64,000 nt of DNA, taken from Vespa crabro. Its lineage: Eukaryota > Arthropoda > Insecta > Hymenoptera > Vespidae. The stretch is from NCBI RefSeq assembly GCF_910589235.1, contig NC_060956.1, positions 7,847,999 through 7,911,998 on the forward strand, read 5' to 3'. Numbering within the stretch: position 1 is the first letter of the stretch; every line of letters starts with the position of its first letter. The position numbers and the translations under genes were made by a program. Under the pieces are notes generated by a model. The model was not told the origin of the DNA. It made no database searches and worked only from the letters and a program-made list of their open reading frames with translations. Below are positions 36,782 to 50,083 of this stretch, piece by piece.

Positions 36782-37890
36782 TAAACACATAAGTCATTGA
36801 TATTTCTGAAAAGAGAATATTTAGAGGTATTTTAAAACGTAAAAACTTATACTAAAAAAAAATTTGTTAAAGAATGATAGTATGGGAGAAGAGTAATTCA
36901 AAAATCACGGATTTTTCAACAACCTTTTTTACGTAGTTTAGTAAACATAATGAAACGATGCAACTTTTGTTTAAATTTTTTATGATATATCTTTTACCGT
37001 TTTTAAGATATTTCATAAAAAAGAAAATTTTTTCAAGATGTAATTTCATCCCTTAAAACTGAAATATGAGATGAAATAAAAATAAGCTTATATTATGAAT
37101 GACGTACTATACTTGCATCCAATTTTCGAATATTTTGAATTTCTGGTTTGCATATCTTTCTTTATTAATCGAAGCAAAAGATCTTGAAAGACTGTTCTCC
37201 AAAATTTCTTGTAGGTTAAACATTTTCTTTAATCATCCATAACTTTAAAAATAATTATAAGATATATAGAACATATGTTCATGAAGTTTTTTACTCATAT
37301 CAGTATGTAGAGTGACCCCTTGAAGTATTGACATGCATGTATAAATCATCCTACGTATTTTTTTTACTTTACATACGTATTGTCACTGAATATTTGACAA
37401 TTTTTGCGTTGAAAATTTTCCCTTGCGAATATTATGATTATCATTTCTTCTTTTCCTTTGTTCGTCATTATCAACAGTGACGTGAATTACGTGATCATGT
37501 ATTCTGGTTTTGAGAAAAAAAAAAAAATATGAAAAGCGATAAAGTTATATGATATTTTACATACATAGAGACAATAAATTGATTTCTATGACAATCAAAT
37601 TCTCGAACTTTTTAGATACAATGTTCTTTCAAAAATGTATAAGTACATTACCAATACTTTCACATGATTTATAGTAAATTGTACAAAATCTGCAAATTTA
37701 AATGTATTTGGAAATGTGTTGAAAGTTAAATGTTTCGACGAAATCATTTTATAAAATTTTTTACACTTACTTTTTGATGTACTGCTGTAAATAGTGAATT
37801 CTGAAAACCATTGAATGAGACTTCACAAGTGTAAATAAAAATACTGATACAGGCATAGGAACCACTGTTTATATATTTCATAACATTTAC

Positions 37891-40148
37891 TTATTCACTT
37901 TCAGAACCACTTGCAGCACTACCACTACCAGAAACACTACCACTTCCACTTGCAGACCTTGATTTTGAATGAGATCGTGACCTCGATCTGGACTTTGACC
38001 TTGATCGTGATCTTGATCGTGATTTAACAGGAGAACCAGATCGAGATCTCGATGCTGATTTTGATTTGGATCGGGATCTTGATGCCGATTTTGATTTGGA
38101 TCGAGATCTCGATGCTGATTTTGATTTGGATCGAGACCTTGACCGAGAAGAATTTCTCGATTGAGGTGATTCAGATCTTGATTTTGATCTACTACGTGAT
38201 TTAGATGGGGAGCGTGATTCCGATCGCGATCTAGAACGAGAACGAGATGAAGACTTTGATGTAGAGCGGGAACGTGAACGTGACTTGGATCTTGAACCAG
38301 ATTTAGAGGGAGATGGAGAATGCGTATGAGATCTTTTACTGGAAACACGAGAAGATGCTCTGGAGGATGCACGCGAACCACTCTCATTTTCGGAGTCAGC
38401 TGAAAGAAAAGAATAATAATGAGAATATGATAAAAATTGCAGATATATCAAAGTTAAAAATATCTATAACCTTTCTCTTCTGCTTTTTCAGTTTCTTGCT
38501 GCATTTCTTCTTCCTCTTCCTCCTCTTCCTCTTCTTCATCTTCGTCTTCTTCTCCTGGAGGTTCTAATTGTTTTTCCCTGTATCTTTGCATTTTAAATTC
38601 ATTGGCATTTAATGGTCGGTGACGCACAATTAATCGTGTATTATTTGGTTGTTGGCCAGCTTTCTGTCTGCGTTTACTAAGCCGTACACGAGTTTCCAAT
38701 TCATTATAGTACACCTAAAATCATGAATAAAATGATTAAATAAATACTTTAATAATTTAGCAAAAATTTTTCATCTCTGATATACCCCATCTTGTCGTAT
38801 AACGAGGAAATAATTTTCTTCATATCCTTTAGATGCTTTGCTTTTAACATTCCAATTATACTCTCTAGCCATCTTATATTCATATTCTTCTTCATCTGCA
38901 TAGTCAATGCCAGCGGTAAAATCTCTCCTTCGCTTTTCTAACGTTTCTTCTAAAGGTAAGAAATATGCTACAAATTGTTCACCACTCTCATCCATGACAC
39001 CCCTATTCCAATGAAATTATATATTACAAAGATTTATTATTAATTTATAAAATATGAATAGTAGAAATTAAAATAAATTAGGACAAATATAACTTTACCG
39101 AATCATTGCTTGAGACATCTCTTCTATCTGAGCAGGGACAGAACGTCCTGTTGGTGCAGGATCTGAATCAAATATTACTTGAGCACAAGGGTATTTCCAT
39201 AACTGTGAAAATAAAAATATATGATTATATTGAATTCCATCAAAAGTTATCAAAACTCATTTTTACATTAGTAGGTACCTTGAAATCAGGATATACAGGT
39301 AAAATTTCAACAGGTACAACATTTGGTTTGCTATAATGCTTATCAATTGATTTCTTATTGTCCTCAAATGTTTTTTCAATTGCTTTTATTTGACTTTCTC
39401 TGTCCATATATAATGTCTCCTCCTGTGAATTGCACAGAAAATCAGCATAAAATATCACAAATATATAAATATAAGTTAATTAATTACTGTATTTGTATTC
39501 TAACCTTGAAATTCTTCTTAATACTATAACCAACTTTAGCTTCAACTTTATCAACTGTCTGTGGTTGAAATCTAGTTTGTTCTGTTGAAATATATTCAGT
39601 ACGTCTAAGCCAAGAAACACTTCTGGCATGATGTCTAGACCTTTTTGAATCTTGTGGTGTAAGAACATCTTCTTCAAGAAGTTTTTCATCAGCAGGTTCT
39701 AACTGACCATTAACATCTCCAGCATAGGTATCTTTATTTATAAGATCTATTTCAACGCCTAGATCATGTTCTGTCAAAACTTCATATTTGTAGTTACGTT
39801 CCAATGATGTGGGATTATACCGAATAAATCTATTAAGTAGTACAATTATATTTTTCACAGATGATCATTTTATAAATGCATAAAACTTTATAATCAATAC
39901 ATACCGAGTTGATTCAAATGGATATGTGATAAACTTAGGATCAAATGGAATATCAGGAAGCGTATTACAATATTTAACTCTGCATATTAATTCAGATCTA
40001 TAACAAAAAATAATGCAACTGACAACAATACGTTGTTTGAAAAATATATACATATTTGAGAACAATTTTCTTACCTTTTTTCTGCTGGTCTTGTTGTTCG
40101 TTTGTCTCTTTCAGATGTACTCCCATTAGTTTGAATTGTTGGTGCCAT
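37891..40148 (-). CDS. PAF1: PAF1, RNA polymerase II-associated factor 1 homologue, 8 coding exons, 569 aa
   Basis: Exons: 40148-40075, 39997-39905, 39829-39505, 39422-39279, 39202-39099, 39002-38786, 38714-38471, 38399-37891 (1710 bases, continuous frame). PAF1 is a core subunit of the PAF complex, which travels with RNA polymerase II and promotes elongation and H2B ubiquitylation-linked histone marks; it acts in the nucleus. Family signatures: CRVKYCNTLPDIPFDPKFI about 35-53, SLERNYKYEVLTEHDLGVEIDLI, RPLNANEFKMQRYREKQLEP before an acidic run (about 372-387), and a long Ser-rich tail. Residues from about 401 are almost entirely SR/SK dipeptides with tandem SRSRSKSKSA units, ending GSGSAASGSESE. 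The tail's arginine/serine character is stronger than I expect for vertebrate PAF1. The neighbouring TEX10 duplicate is divergent, on the plus strand. Confidence 0.95.
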
Positions 40149-41018
40149 ATTATCGAAATAGATGATACTTGAAAAAATTCGCGTAAACGTTTATCAAAAC
40201 TGGACTAAAAAAACAGGAAAATATAGAACAACCGTCTGGCCTTTGCTTGGTCGTTCAACGTCAGGCGCTACTTAATGTTGACTAGTGTGGTTTCTCATCA
40301 AAATCGAACTGTGATTGGCTCGTACTTTTTAATCGAATTTTTGTCTAAGATCCAGAGTACTCATAGTTTTATTTTGAGGATCACCTTAACTCTTTCTAGA
40401 TTCATAAGCGAAGAATAAGCAATTTGTAAAATTTGCAAATTGAGCAAAATCTCAAGATGTGACTTGTTGAAGATGATCTTCTTCCAAGACGCTTTAATAT
40501 GTTTCATGAATGTTTCTCACTCGACAAAAGCATAGACTTAAGGTTATCTTATTAGTATTGTATTTATAGTTATTTAAAACGATCTTAATTTATATATCAC
40601 AAAATAAGATGGTCTTCATCAAAGATGAACTTAAAATTATAATACGTGTCGAGAGGTTAAAATGTATAAAACGACGTGTGACAAAAATATATTTACTGTA
40701 TTATTTATAATGAATTTAGAAAACTATAGAAATATCGAAATTCGAAATATTAACTTTTCAAATGAGGAAAAAGAAAAAGAAGTACAAATACATATTAATA
40801 AACAGTATATTTGAGATGACCGAAATTTTTTCCCCCATTTCCTAACAAATGGGAATTAAAAGATTTTGTTTCGGAATCCTCAGTTATGCTTTGAATATTA
40901 GCGTTAATAGAAGACAAACTTAGGAAAACAAATAATCGTGGTTTATAAAAATCTCCAGTGTTACAATTATTAACCTAGATGTATCTTTTTATTTACATTA
41001 AACAAGCAGATCTATGCA

Positions 41019-41062
<44 letters not shown>

Positions 41063-41069
41063 TAAATAA

Positions 41070-41100
<31 letters not shown>

Positions 41101-41106
41101 GTATAA

Positions 41107-41137
<31 letters not shown>

Positions 41138-41147
41138 GTATAAATAA

Positions 41148-41178
<31 letters not shown>

Positions 41179-41822
41179 ATAGTATACATATATTTGTAGT
41201 ATTATATATATATATATACATACATATATATTACACATATATATACACATACATATACATATATATATATATATGTGTATACTACATATTTCGAAAAAAA
41301 CGTATGAATATAAATTTATAGATATATATTTTTATCTATTTTCACAAATATAAAATCTATTAATTTTAAGGCGGTTTATATTTTCTATACGGAACAATTA
41401 TCGTACATAGGAATCTGAAAATACATTCCATGACGTAGTGTTGTCACAAAAATTTTACCATGGCTGGTTTGATTTCAATTGCTGTGGTATTGATTATAAT
41501 AATGAATTATTCAAAATATTTAAGAAATATTTTGTAAATTTTATCAATTATCAATTGTTGAAGAATACATTGAAATATTTAATTTTGTGATTTATTAGTC
41601 TATATACAATACATTTTATCGTACGAATGATCCATTTAATCGTATGAATGATACATTTTACGATTTTATTTTCACAGTAACAAGATTTTAATCCGATATT
41701 CTCCTAAATAATTTCTGTGATTTATGCAATTGGATATATGAATCCTTATCGCGCTGAATTGTGACGTCAAACAATCTCGCAATCTAATTACTGTATGAAA
41801 ACAAGTCACGTGTCAATTTAGC
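40149..41822. other. Intergenic DNA upstream of PAF1
   Basis: Contains the PAF1 promoter (a GC-richer patch at about 40200-40330), a large (TA)n array, and AT-rich DNA up to the duplicated TEX10 segment. No coding signal. Confidence 0.55.
41019..41276. repeat. Large (TA)n array with GTATAAATAAATA spacers
   Basis: Long TA runs separated by repeated GTATAAATAAATA units (near 41058, 41099 and 41136), then ACATACATA variants. All open frames inside are repeat artefacts. Confidence 0.9.
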
Positions 41823-44145
41823 CACGTGTTATAATTCAATTGACACACAATGCATCATTTAATATGTAAAGTAAATTTGAGCTTAAGATAATAATAACAA
41901 GAAATTTTAGATGAGAATGAATTCTTTATATAAATAATATTGACAAATTTTATGTAGATTATTTAATATTAGTGTTGTATATACATTATTCATAAATTCC
42001 AGTATTATCGGCAACATGTTATATATAATTTCGTGTTTTTATTATTTATATAAAAATGTATAATTGCAAACAGGTATTTTGATTATATAAAACATTACAT
42101 ATAAAATATATAAAATAAATAAATATAGTTATATATGCGACTATATAACTATGCTTTATAGTACAAAGTATATTTCAGTATAGACTGTAAAAATGGCGAC
42201 AAGTCATAAACATTTAAAACGTTTAAAATCAGAGAACGTTAAAATGAAAATAAAAGTAAAGAAAAGTAAACTATTACCAAAAGAATTAAATGTAACAGAC
42301 ATTATTTAAAGTTTTAAAAATCGTGATTTATAAACAGTTTTAATAAAACGATGAAGCTGAAAGTGTTATTAAGCTTAATGTTAAGGTTTGTATATTATAA
42401 TACTTTTCGTTTATTTATATAATATTTATCCCAAAGTTTTTCGTTAGTATTATTTTGTTTTAATATTATCCTTGTCTTTCTTTAATCTATAGGATTTATT
42501 AGCAAAACTTCACTAACATAATTCTATAATTTGTCAATAAGCAATCAAACAACTCGAAGACATTGTATTATAACATTTTTTAGAAATTTTGAATTCTCAA
42601 TTAAATCCTTTGTTATAAAGAATCTTTACTTTATCTTGCCGAAAAACAGTTTAGAAGAAGAGATTCTTTAAAAGTATTAAATTTTATTTTGAGTCCTGTT
42701 TTTAATGGATGACTGATTCTTTTCTATGATCTTTTAATTTCATATTTAAAATGTGCAATGATACATATAAATCCAAATATTAAAGGAATTTTTTTATTAG
42801 TTTGAATGTATTAGTACAAGATTATAATAGTGTACTCGACAAAAAAAGTTATAAAGCATTACTGAATCCGTAAATATGATTTCTAGAATGCACATTAAAA
42901 AGAAATTAGGGAGACAATTAAAAATATTACATTTTACAAATATTAGTGGAACGTTGAATTAATTAATAGAAAATTTTAGAATGACTTGGAAATCTATTAT
43001 AAATTGTAAAAGAATTGAAAAAAACACGTATATCTGCTGTAAATGCAATATACATAAATAAAGAAACTAAATATGTTTCATTCTACAGACAAGTTTATAT
43101 ATAAGAGTGTAAAATTAAATTATGATAGTATTGTTAATTTAGAAAATGATATGATTGAGAAAAATTTAGATATAGGTGAACTAGTTGAATATATAAATAT
43201 ATTAATGCCTTTAATGTTTAATAGCTGAAATAATGTGTAAATTACTAACGCGAACGCGCGTGTGTGTGTTTATATATGTCCGGAAAAAAGAATTAATAAA
43301 ATTTCTGAAACTATTATTTCTAGTTAAATATCTATTTTATTAAAACATATTATAATAATTATACAATTAATAATTGAATATATTGATATATTAGATTATG
43401 ATTATATAAATATCTAAATTTTTTTCAAAATGTTTACATTAAGAGCTTTATAAATTTTCATATACTTGAATAAAAATTGTTGAGAAATTTAAAAAAAGGA
43501 AAGTTTTTTAGTCTAGAAATGTTTGAAATAAAATTTAGGCATTTGTTTACATCTATAAATATAAATCATATCATCAATAAGTTGCACAAGAAATACTATA
43601 AATATGTTCTGGATTTAAATAGTATTTAAAATATATTTATATGTATAATGTTTTGAATTCAGTTATGAATTATTACTGTTTTCATTATAGAAATAATCGA
43701 TAATTAGTGCAATATTAATAATCTTGCATTCCTACAATTCTCAGAAGCTTATCTTTAAAAACAAGTATGGCATATCAATCATATATAAAAATATGATAAA
43801 AATGATTAGTAAGTACTTCCTTGTCAAAAGGACTATAAAATTGCCGTATTGATAACTAGTTAAATATTTATCACAGATAGTGAAGAAACAATTAATTAGA
43901 ATTAGAAAATATAATATTAGAGGATAAAAAATAAATGTAATTTTATTTCGTAAACAGACAAATTTTCTCTTAATAGAAAATTAAATTTTAATAATTATAA
44001 ATTACAATGATCTTTCAAATGATCCTCACACATAATACATGTATATGTTATAAGATAATATTATTTTAATTTTTTTATTTATTTACTTATTTAATATAAT
44101 GTTCGCCATTTCAAAAATTAACAATACTTATAATAAATACTGTGC
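41823..44145 (+). repeat. Duplicated TEX10 locus segment (second copy of about 30232-33050)
   Basis: Similarity to the functional locus starts in the upstream region (CACGTGTT, ATAATAACAAGAA, CTTTATATAAATAATATTGA), runs through the gene and introns, and ends just past its stop (TAATTATAAATTA, CTTTCAAATGAT). The copy is shorter (about 2.3 versus 2.8 kb) because of internal deletions. Confidence 0.8.
42193..43980 (+). pseudogene. TEX10 unprocessed pseudogene
   Basis: Starts with an ATG and the same Lys-rich opening as TEX10 (ATSHKHLKRLKSENVK). The frame breaks about 36 codons in (a stop at about 42307) and many more stops and frameshifts follow. Introns 1 and 2 are retained at the same places with recognisable borders (about 42387-42493 and 43633-43691), so it arose by DNA duplication, not reverse transcription. 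Exon 3 is partly recognisable (about 43692-43860). Exon 4 is missing, and the end of exon 5 survives at 43915-43980. A GC-rich insertion with (GT)n interrupts exon 2 at about 43240-43275. The gene is surely not translated into a TEX10-like protein. Confidence 0.88.
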
Positions 44146-44231
44146 TAAACTGTATATACATATGATTAAATATATTTTGTCACATCCTTAAAAATCAGTC
44201 AAAGTCACATTTAACTTATTTCTTGCAGTAC

Positions 44232-47200
44232 TTAAAATCTAGTGATAATGCTCACATTTTCGATTAATGCATCTTCTACAAATCCTTGATTGTCAACACC
44301 ATTTTTTCTGATATCATCTAGTCGTTTTAATACTTTTTGTTCATTATATTTTTGATTATTTACAGTATTTGGACATTCTGAAGTTTCTAGGTACATTGTT
44401 TTGATGATATTTTCAACACTTGGAGTAATTGGTAAAACTGGTAGTTCATTATCCAATTTTGGCCAATTTGGATTATTATGCAATTCATACTCTACTCTTA
44501 AATAATGTTTCTTGGATTTTTCAGGACGGTGAAGTTTTGGCATTAGCTTCTTTTCTATTGCGTACTCTATTATTAAAGTTTCAACAATTAAGCATATAAA
44601 AAAATTTGCTAAAGCAAGTACTAAAATTATAATCCTCCAATTATAGTCTGGAGGTACAAGTAATTGTAACAAATTTATTACCCAGTTTGCAGGATAAACT
44701 GTAATATATACACAAATTGAAATTAAAAGAACAATAGAAAATGTAAACATACCATTTGTATAAATAGGTTGTCTATATGGTTTACCACGCGAGAATATTA
44801 TTGCCATCGTAATGTATTGAAACATAGATACACAGAATACTGAATAGTTTTCATAACATGTATATCCTATATTACTAGTATGAACAAAAGGTGTAAACCA
44901 AGGGAAATACCGTACAGTATGATATGCTATTGCTTGAAAAGTTGTCATTATTAACATATGCACTGTTAAAGACAGTAAAGGTGTGAAACTCAAGAGACTT
45001 GTCATGGGTGGATCTTTAGCAAGTTTTTTTTCATATGCTTGTGTTTTTCCAAAAAAGGAAGCAAAATTTACAATCAAGAAAATATCAATAAATAAAAATT
45101 CTAAATCTGTCAAATTAGAGTCTATTGAATATAAAATTATAACAGACAAAAATTCTGTCAGGGAATATGCAACCATAAATTTAAAAATTCCAAATGATGT
45201 GACTAAAGCAGCTCGTCCTTGTCGTATGACTTTAGGAATACATGTTATATCAGGTATTCTTGAAGTAAAAGGACTAGCCACGCTGAAAGAGAAAAAACGT
45301 TGAAAAAAGAAAATATAAAAATTATAAAAAAAATATTTGGTATATTTTGAAACAATCTTTTTTTATTTGATTCAATTTTTACCTTGACTCTGCTTCTGAG
45401 AGTGATACACCTGCATGAGCTGCTCTTAATGCTCCACAATCATTTGCGCCGTCTCCACACATAACTATGAAGTACATTTAAGAAATCGAACTAAATATTT
45501 GTAATAAATTCATAAACGTAGCTAATACATACCCACATAATAACCAAGTTGCATAAGTTCTAGAACCAATTGTTGTTTTTGATCACTTGTCATTCTTGCA
45601 AATATTGCTCCCCTCACGCAAATTTTTGGCACAATATCAGGATAACATTCTTTTAACAATTGCCATGTTTGACCAGTTAAAGCAAATCTATAATTTTTTA
45701 TATCTATTCCCTGTTCCATATCATCTAACATTGGTATCATATGTTTCTTGCCTTGAAGATTCTGAAAAAAGTAATTAGCGAATAACATTACTCAAAAAGA
45801 AAGGTTTTGATATTAAGATAAGTTTTTAAAATTACATACTTACCAATTTTGGAGTTATATTTTGTGCATTGAAAAATATTTCTGGTTGGGTTTTTTTAAA
45901 TTGATTTGGAACTATGACTACATCTATAACTGTTTCATTAGGTAAAAGTATACCACACTCTTTTGCAACACTTACTGCAGTTTGTATATTATCACCTATA
46001 TCAACCAACAAAAGATAGATTTTATTCATATATGAATAACATTTTAATTGTAAGTACAAAAATAAATCTACAAATTACCAACCTGTGATCATTATCACAT
46101 GCATATTAGCTTCTCTAAGTTCCTTTATAACTGATACTGTTGGTTCTTTTAATCTATTTTCTAGGATAATTAAACCCAGAAATTCCAAGTTTTGTTCGAC
46201 TTCATCTCGCGTCATTTTTGATACCTATATACAAAATTATTTTATTTTATTTTCTAAATTGGAAAAACTCCATTAATGTTATATAATTAATAAATATATG
46301 TTACCTTAGCACCATTTTCAATTATTGTTGATTGTCCTATAGCTATTACGCGATAGCCTTGCTCTGTATAAGTTTTCAGAGTTGTTATTATGTTTTTTGG
46401 TAGTGTTTCTGGTTTACTTAAACTAAATATCATTTCAGGGGATCCTTTAGTGTATGCTTTAAAATGGTTAGATCCTAGAATACGTACTATCACAGACATT
46501 CGTTGTAAAGAACTTGAAAATTGATATTGTTGCACAATACCAATTTCTGAAATTTTATTCATATTTTTTGTAAAATTATTATCTTTTGGTGGTTTCACTA
46601 CCGTTGGTGCCACAAGATCATATTTATCTGATTGTGTTGTATCAGATTCTTCCAATATCCATTCAGTACTTTCAAACATCTATGATCAGTTTTATAAATA
46701 CATAAATTAGGATTCTTATTAAATTTATCTTACAACCAAATTTAGTGATAAATCTTGAGAGTTACATGATTACCTTAACATCCAATGGATCCCCACAAAG
46801 TTTACCATTAATGATATTTAGACTGTGACATACTAACATACCCTCAAAAAGAGGATGATGTTGTAGTTTCGGTATATTCTTCTCTGATTCTTCCAGATTA
46901 CCATTTGTACATGGCACAACACCCCACATATCTAAGCCATCCTCTGTCAGCGTTCCAGTCTGTACAAGTAGATGAAAGTAAAGAAGAAATTTGATATTTC
47001 ATAGTCTCCAAATCTGTAGATTAATGACTTTTTAACAATATGTTAATTATTATTTTCTAACATTCTTACCTTATCAAAACACACACAATTAATACTGCCA
47101 GAGACATTAATGACCCTATTATTGATACAATAGATTTGTGTACGTTTTAATCTTGCTTGTGCATATAATTTTCCTACTGTCATTGCAGCTGGTAAAGCTG

Positions 47201-50083
47201 GAGGAACGACTATTGTAATTATATCTAGAGCTTTAATTGCAATATCACCTGCTGTAATTCCTCTTGAGGCCTAATTTTTGTAAAAGATATTGAATAGTCT
47301 GATAGTAGAAGTAGCTAATAATAGATTCATAGCCATAGGACTTTTTTCTACCTTGGTAACAACCGTATATATGAAACCACAAGTAGCAACACATGCGAGT
47401 ATTCCAATGAATTTATATGAATCTTGATCGAATTTGAAGTCTGCTGGTGGAGGATATAATATAGCTGCGACTAATGCACCTCTATTAGTTTGTAGACCTG
47501 TTCTAATGACTCTTGCAAGAACTGGTTTATTTCCATAACATCTACGATATGGAAGATAAGAATTTGTTGAATTTTAGAAATATTTAAAAATATGCAATTT
47601 TACATTTTCTTTCATTATACATACCTAGTTTGAATTATAGTAGTTCCACTGTATAATGTATGATGAGAAGACTGCTTTGAATCATATGGCACTTGATTTG
47701 ATGGTAATGGTGTTTTAGAAACTGGTACAGATTCACCTAATCAAAAAAGAAATATTTCTTCAATCGATATTAACTGTCAAATAAATTTTCAATGAGATAT
47801 ACTTACCAGTTAGCATAGATTCATTTATTATACATTGTCCAGTCAATAATACTGCATCACATACAACTGTCCCATGATGATTTGGTAATTCTATAATATC
47901 ACCTGGTACTAGTTCATTACTTGAAATGCTTTCAAATATACCAGAACTTCTATATACTCTAACATTTTCAAAAGAGGCTACAGTTCCTTTCAGATTCAGT
48001 TGATTCTAATGTATACACAAATTATATTTTTACACATATTAAATTAACAAAAAGTATAATTGGATAATTATAGTTGTAATCTATTTACTTTACGTGTTTG
48101 CAAAATGGAACTTGTAATTCCAAAAACAGACATGCATATTATAGCAATGGTGTAATAGAGGTACTCTTCGGCAAACCATACTGCTAAAGTAAATACTTGA
48201 AAGATGTAAAAAGGATTTAAAACTTCCAATAACAATAATACACCTATGCTTTGTACTGGCACAACAATCTCATTGTTTCCATAGACGATTCGCCTATAAA
48301 GTTTAAATAAAGAAAAATAAATTTTCTGTATAAGTGGAATTCGATATTAAGCAATTAATAAGATTTATATATTAAATTACTTTATTTTATATGTTAAAAT
48401 ACCTTAGAAATTGCTCTTCCTTAGAAAGTCCCTTGTTCTGACCAAGATGAAGGTCTGAACACAACATATATTTGTCAAAACCAACGAGTTTAGAAAATGC
48501 ATTTTGTGTAACATCCCAAATATAACATTGTTTTTTACACCAAAATGCTTTATATTCTGTTACTTCAGATTTTGTACCATTTTCTAAATTAAGTTTAAGT
48601 TTTTTATTTCTGACACTTTCAAGCAAGTTTATACTATTGCTCCCCAAAATTGAACTGAATGATTTATCACTGAAAAATGTATCATCTAATAAGATATTAT
48701 CTGTATAAGATATTAATTATTAATCAATGATAATCGAAATATCATTCCAATAGATTATCTTATTATTATAATTGAATTACGTTATGTACGCTCTTATGTC
48801 TATTCTTACGAATTATAATTGTATCATAATCATATATATGTAATTGAAATTCAACTGACCTCACGTTTTCAGTAGATATTGTCTTAATGTTCTTCACGAA
48901 ATAGGATTTATACCTTCCTTGATAGTCATCCTGCATGTATAATTATTGTTATTTTACGTAAATTTTTATCTTCTATTAAGAGAAAAATAATAATGGTAGG
49001 CTTGTGCGTTAATAATGATTTTAATTGTTTCAAGAAGTAATAACACTTACGATCACAAGCAATTTTGTGGCTTCCTTTAAAGGGCATTTCCTATGTGTTG
49101 CATACAAATACAATCGCGGGTACCAATGGAAAAGAAGTCTTACGAAACCGACAGTTAATATATAAGAAATGTAAATTATAATCGTTTTCAATGTACTCCT
49201 TTTAAATCCATATACTTGCTGAAATTATATGTTTACATATTTTAATAGGGTATATCATATATATAACATCGAAGAATAAAAAACAACAAAAAAGTGATCT
49301 TACTATATCTTCATCTTGGCCAGTTTGGATCTTTTGACAGTCTATTTTCGACTGTTCATCTTTCTTTATGGCTAGGACAGAAGATTAACGTATATACATA
49401 GATACAATTAAATTATAAGTAGAATATAATGAAATATACATATATTTTGAGATAGCAGTAAAGAAATAAGTCACAATATATAAGTTATAAATTCTTGTTA
49501 CGGTTCGTATTTGTAAATGGCGCGATCTTTCGTTGACATCTTGCCATTATCTTATTTGATCTGATACGATATAACGATTAACATAGTAGAATATATTTAA
49601 AAAAAAAAAGAAAAAAAAAAGAAAAAGAAAACGAATTGTTTCGCCATGCTAAAATAGGACGGAGATTCAGTAATGGATTTTTTTATTTGCAATTCTAATA
49701 CCATCAATCATGTATAATATTACAGATTTTAGAAATAAGCTTACGCGATAAGAATGCAATAATACCTCTGTAATGTCATAAAAGTACGTCTCATAAAAAT
49801 TTTAATTCGTTTATTTCTTTCACGAAGATATAGATATATTACTTTATTACATTACAGTGAGCTCTTTTCAATAAGTATTAATATTTTGTTCAATATTATT
49901 TTTATATTTTATTTTTGTTTACCAATGGATATGCAATATTTAAGTATCTGTATTTCGAAATAAAAGTAAATTTGTAAAATTTAAATACGATATATTGAAA
50001 AATGAACAGCGGAAGAATGTGCAAAAAAATGTTTAATTTTTTTTGTTTAAAATGTTGATCCGCTTACCATTCGAATTGCTCAT
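44232..50083 (-). CDS. ATP13A3: P5B-type ATPase, ATP13A2/ATP13A3-like, 17 coding exons, 1237 aa
   Basis: Exons: 50083-50068, 49371-49304, 49218-49051, 48930-48860, 48669-48403, 48293-48089, 48005-47807, 47736-47625, 47541-47352, 47270-47070, 46959-46774, 46679-46305, 46224-46083, 45995-45844, 45761-45533, 45464-45383, 45282-44232 (3714 bases, continuous frame). P5B ATPases export polyamines from late endosomes and lysosomes using ATP. Signatures: N-terminal membrane hairpin (GFKRSTLKTIIIYISYILTV), TM4 motif PPALPA about 455-460, the phosphorylated Asp in DKTGTLTEDGLDMWG (Asp about 498, motif split across exons 10/11), nucleotide-domain KGSPEM about 639, hinge CGDGANDCGAL about 863-873, and six C-terminal membrane segments in exon 17. 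Length fits the ATP13A2-5 group; assignment to ATP13A3 rather than a sister is by overall likeness. The first coding exon is only 16 bases. Confidence 0.93.

Larger units (their letters stand above)
35154..37890. other. Intergenic DNA between the coiled-coil gene and PAF1
   Basis: AT-rich. It holds a 108-bp inverted-repeat scrap (35661-35768), a (TA)n block (35997-36058), a 56-base A run (36724-36779) and probably the PAF1 3' UTR on the right. No other gene seen. Confidence 0.55.

Noticed and set aside
37887..38387. Long open frame overlapping the PAF1 tail in another minus-strand frame
   Set aside because: It is a by-product of the SR/SK codon repeats; the PAF1 frame continues the conserved protein.
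40993..41250. Several Tyr/Ile-rich open frames
   Set aside because: They are translations of TA repeats.
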